This document shows positions 21,271-21,821 of a DNA stretch of 21,821 nt, one piece after another (within the stretch, counting starts at the first letter, position 1; the number at the start of each line of letters is the position of its first letter). The notes beneath the pieces are model-generated. The model was not told the origin of the DNA. It made no database searches and saw nothing but the letters and a program-made list of their open reading frames with translations. The stretch is from a bacterium (GTDB lineage: Bacteria > CAIJMQ01 > JAADFP01), in NCBI GenBank assembly GCA_027021085.1, contig JALUVB010000298.1, positions 1 to 21,821 on the forward strand. The letters run 5' to 3'. Both the position numbers and the translations under genes were made by a program.

Positions 21271-21525
21271 ATGAAGAAGTATATCATAGCAGTTGGTGCT
21301 GTGCTTTTACTGGCAATCGGGTTGGTGTGGTTAATTATGCAAAAAGAGCCCTCCTCAATTTCCGGAAGCAGAGAAGTGGCCATGGCAAAAGACCCGGTAT
21401 GCGGCATGGAAGTGAGCAAAAAGGATTCTCCGTCCGCTGTACATATGGGGAAAACTTTTTATTTCAAATCAGAGGCTTGTAAGGCGAGGTTTAATGAAAA
21501 TCCCATGAAGTATATGAATAATTGA
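21271..21525 (+). CDS. Membrane-anchored YHS-domain protein
   Basis: This is an 84-aa protein. Residues 4-23 are one hydrophobic helix after MKK, an N-terminal anchor or uncleaved signal, followed by a Ser-rich linker (27-35). Residues 39-84 form a YHS domain: KDPVCGMEV (C44), then TFYFKSEACKARF (C70) and NPMKYM. YHS domains accompany copper and other metal ATPases and are thought to bind metal through their Cys pair. The domain would face the outside of the cytoplasmic membrane. GGGGGTGAG lies four bases before the ATG. Its promoter is shared in design with copA, so it is probably copper-induced, perhaps capturing metal outside the membrane. It is followed 27 bp later by an oxidoreductase gene. 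Confidence 0.85.
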   Translation: MKKYIIAVGAVLLLAIGLVWLIMQKEPSSISGSREVAMAKDPVCGMEVSKKDSPSAVHMGKTFYFKSEACKARFNENPMKYMNN

Positions 21526-21552
21526 GGTGTGTTTTCCTGAAGGGATAGGGAT

Positions 21553-21821
21553 ATGAAGGAGTATCAGGTTATTATTGCCGGGGCAAGTTTTGCCGGACTT
21601 TCCGTTGCTTCGCAGTTAAGCGGAGAAGTGTTGCTTATTGACTCGGCAGATATAGGTAAAAGACAAATTTCTGCCTGTGGAGCACCTCTTGACGTAATAG
21701 AAGAAGCAGGATGCAAAGACTCTGTTCTCCAGGTCTCCCATCTGTTTTCCCTGCATGTCAACGGAAAAGAAGTAGACTTTTATTTTAAAAATCCTTACTG
21801 TACCTTTGATTACTTCCGGTT
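21553..21821 (+). CDS. FAD-dependent oxidoreductase, geranylgeranyl reductase-like (partial)
   Basis: The frame is open to the window edge, so only the first 89 complete residues are seen. It starts MKEYQVIIAGASFAGLSVASQL, cut here at the Rossmann GxSxxG turn that binds the FAD adenine part, followed by VLLIDSADIG, whose acidic residue would contact ribose. A QISACGAPLDVIEEAG segment fits the geranylgeranyl-reductase/FixC-like group, where a Cys-Gly pair follows the first strand pair. An AAGGGATAGGG lies just before the ATG. It probably forms a unit with the YHS gene. Its substrate cannot be told from this fragment, and it may have no part in copper handling. Confidence 0.7.
   Translation, partial: MKEYQVIIAGASFAGLSVASQLSGEVLLIDSADIGKRQISACGAPLDVIEEAGCKDSVLQVSHLFSLHVNGKEVDFYFKNPYCTFDYFR

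Overview
The window comes from a bacterium with intermediate GC, densely packed operons and strong purine-rich Shine-Dalgarno sequences. Gene content suggests an uncultivated, polysaccharide-degrading, probably anaerobic lineage such as Omnitrophota, Lentisphaerota or a similar candidate phylum. This placement is inference from gene families and from the period-7 intergenic repeats; no rRNA or other phylogenetic marker is present.

Left block (1-16157, all + strand): a catabolic locus for deoxyhexose-rich glycans. In order it holds an exported protein with a CBM-like jelly-roll domain, two paralogous GH78 (alpha-L-rhamnosidase)-like proteins, a UroD-like protein, a PHP-domain CehA/McbA-DUF3604-type metallohydrolase, a GH29 alpha-L-fucosidase, a Gfo/Idh/MocA oxidoreductase, a 5'-truncated IS200/IS605 tnpA with its right-end hairpin, a DUF4838-like TIM-barrel protein, a repeat-bearing spacer that may be a relic IS end, and a GH35-like beta-galactosidase. 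All but the first lack a visible signal peptide, so most processing seems cytoplasmic, after uptake of oligosaccharides. No transporter or regulator is visible.

Right block (16293-20723, - strand, convergent with the GH35 gene): a copper-handling locus. A three-gene operon encodes a CcdA/DsbD-like membrane thiol-electron transporter, a single-domain HMA metallochaperone and a CxxC thioredoxin-like protein. The Cu+-ATPase CopA follows from its own promoter. A divergent + strand unit at 21271 encodes a membrane-anchored YHS-domain protein and, cut by the window edge, an FAD-dependent oxidoreductase of the geranylgeranyl-reductase type. All three promoters carry a 19-bp GC-rich palindrome or a degenerate version of it, of the CsoR operator kind, inside the -35/-10 spacer. 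They look like one copper regulon, although no csoR gene lies in the window.

The intergenic DNA of the copper block is unusual. It carries period-7 arrays (AGTAAGC-, TTAGACN- and AGTAGTG-type) in two spacers, small palindromes, and a 61-62-bp imperfect direct repeat present once on each side of the copper genes.
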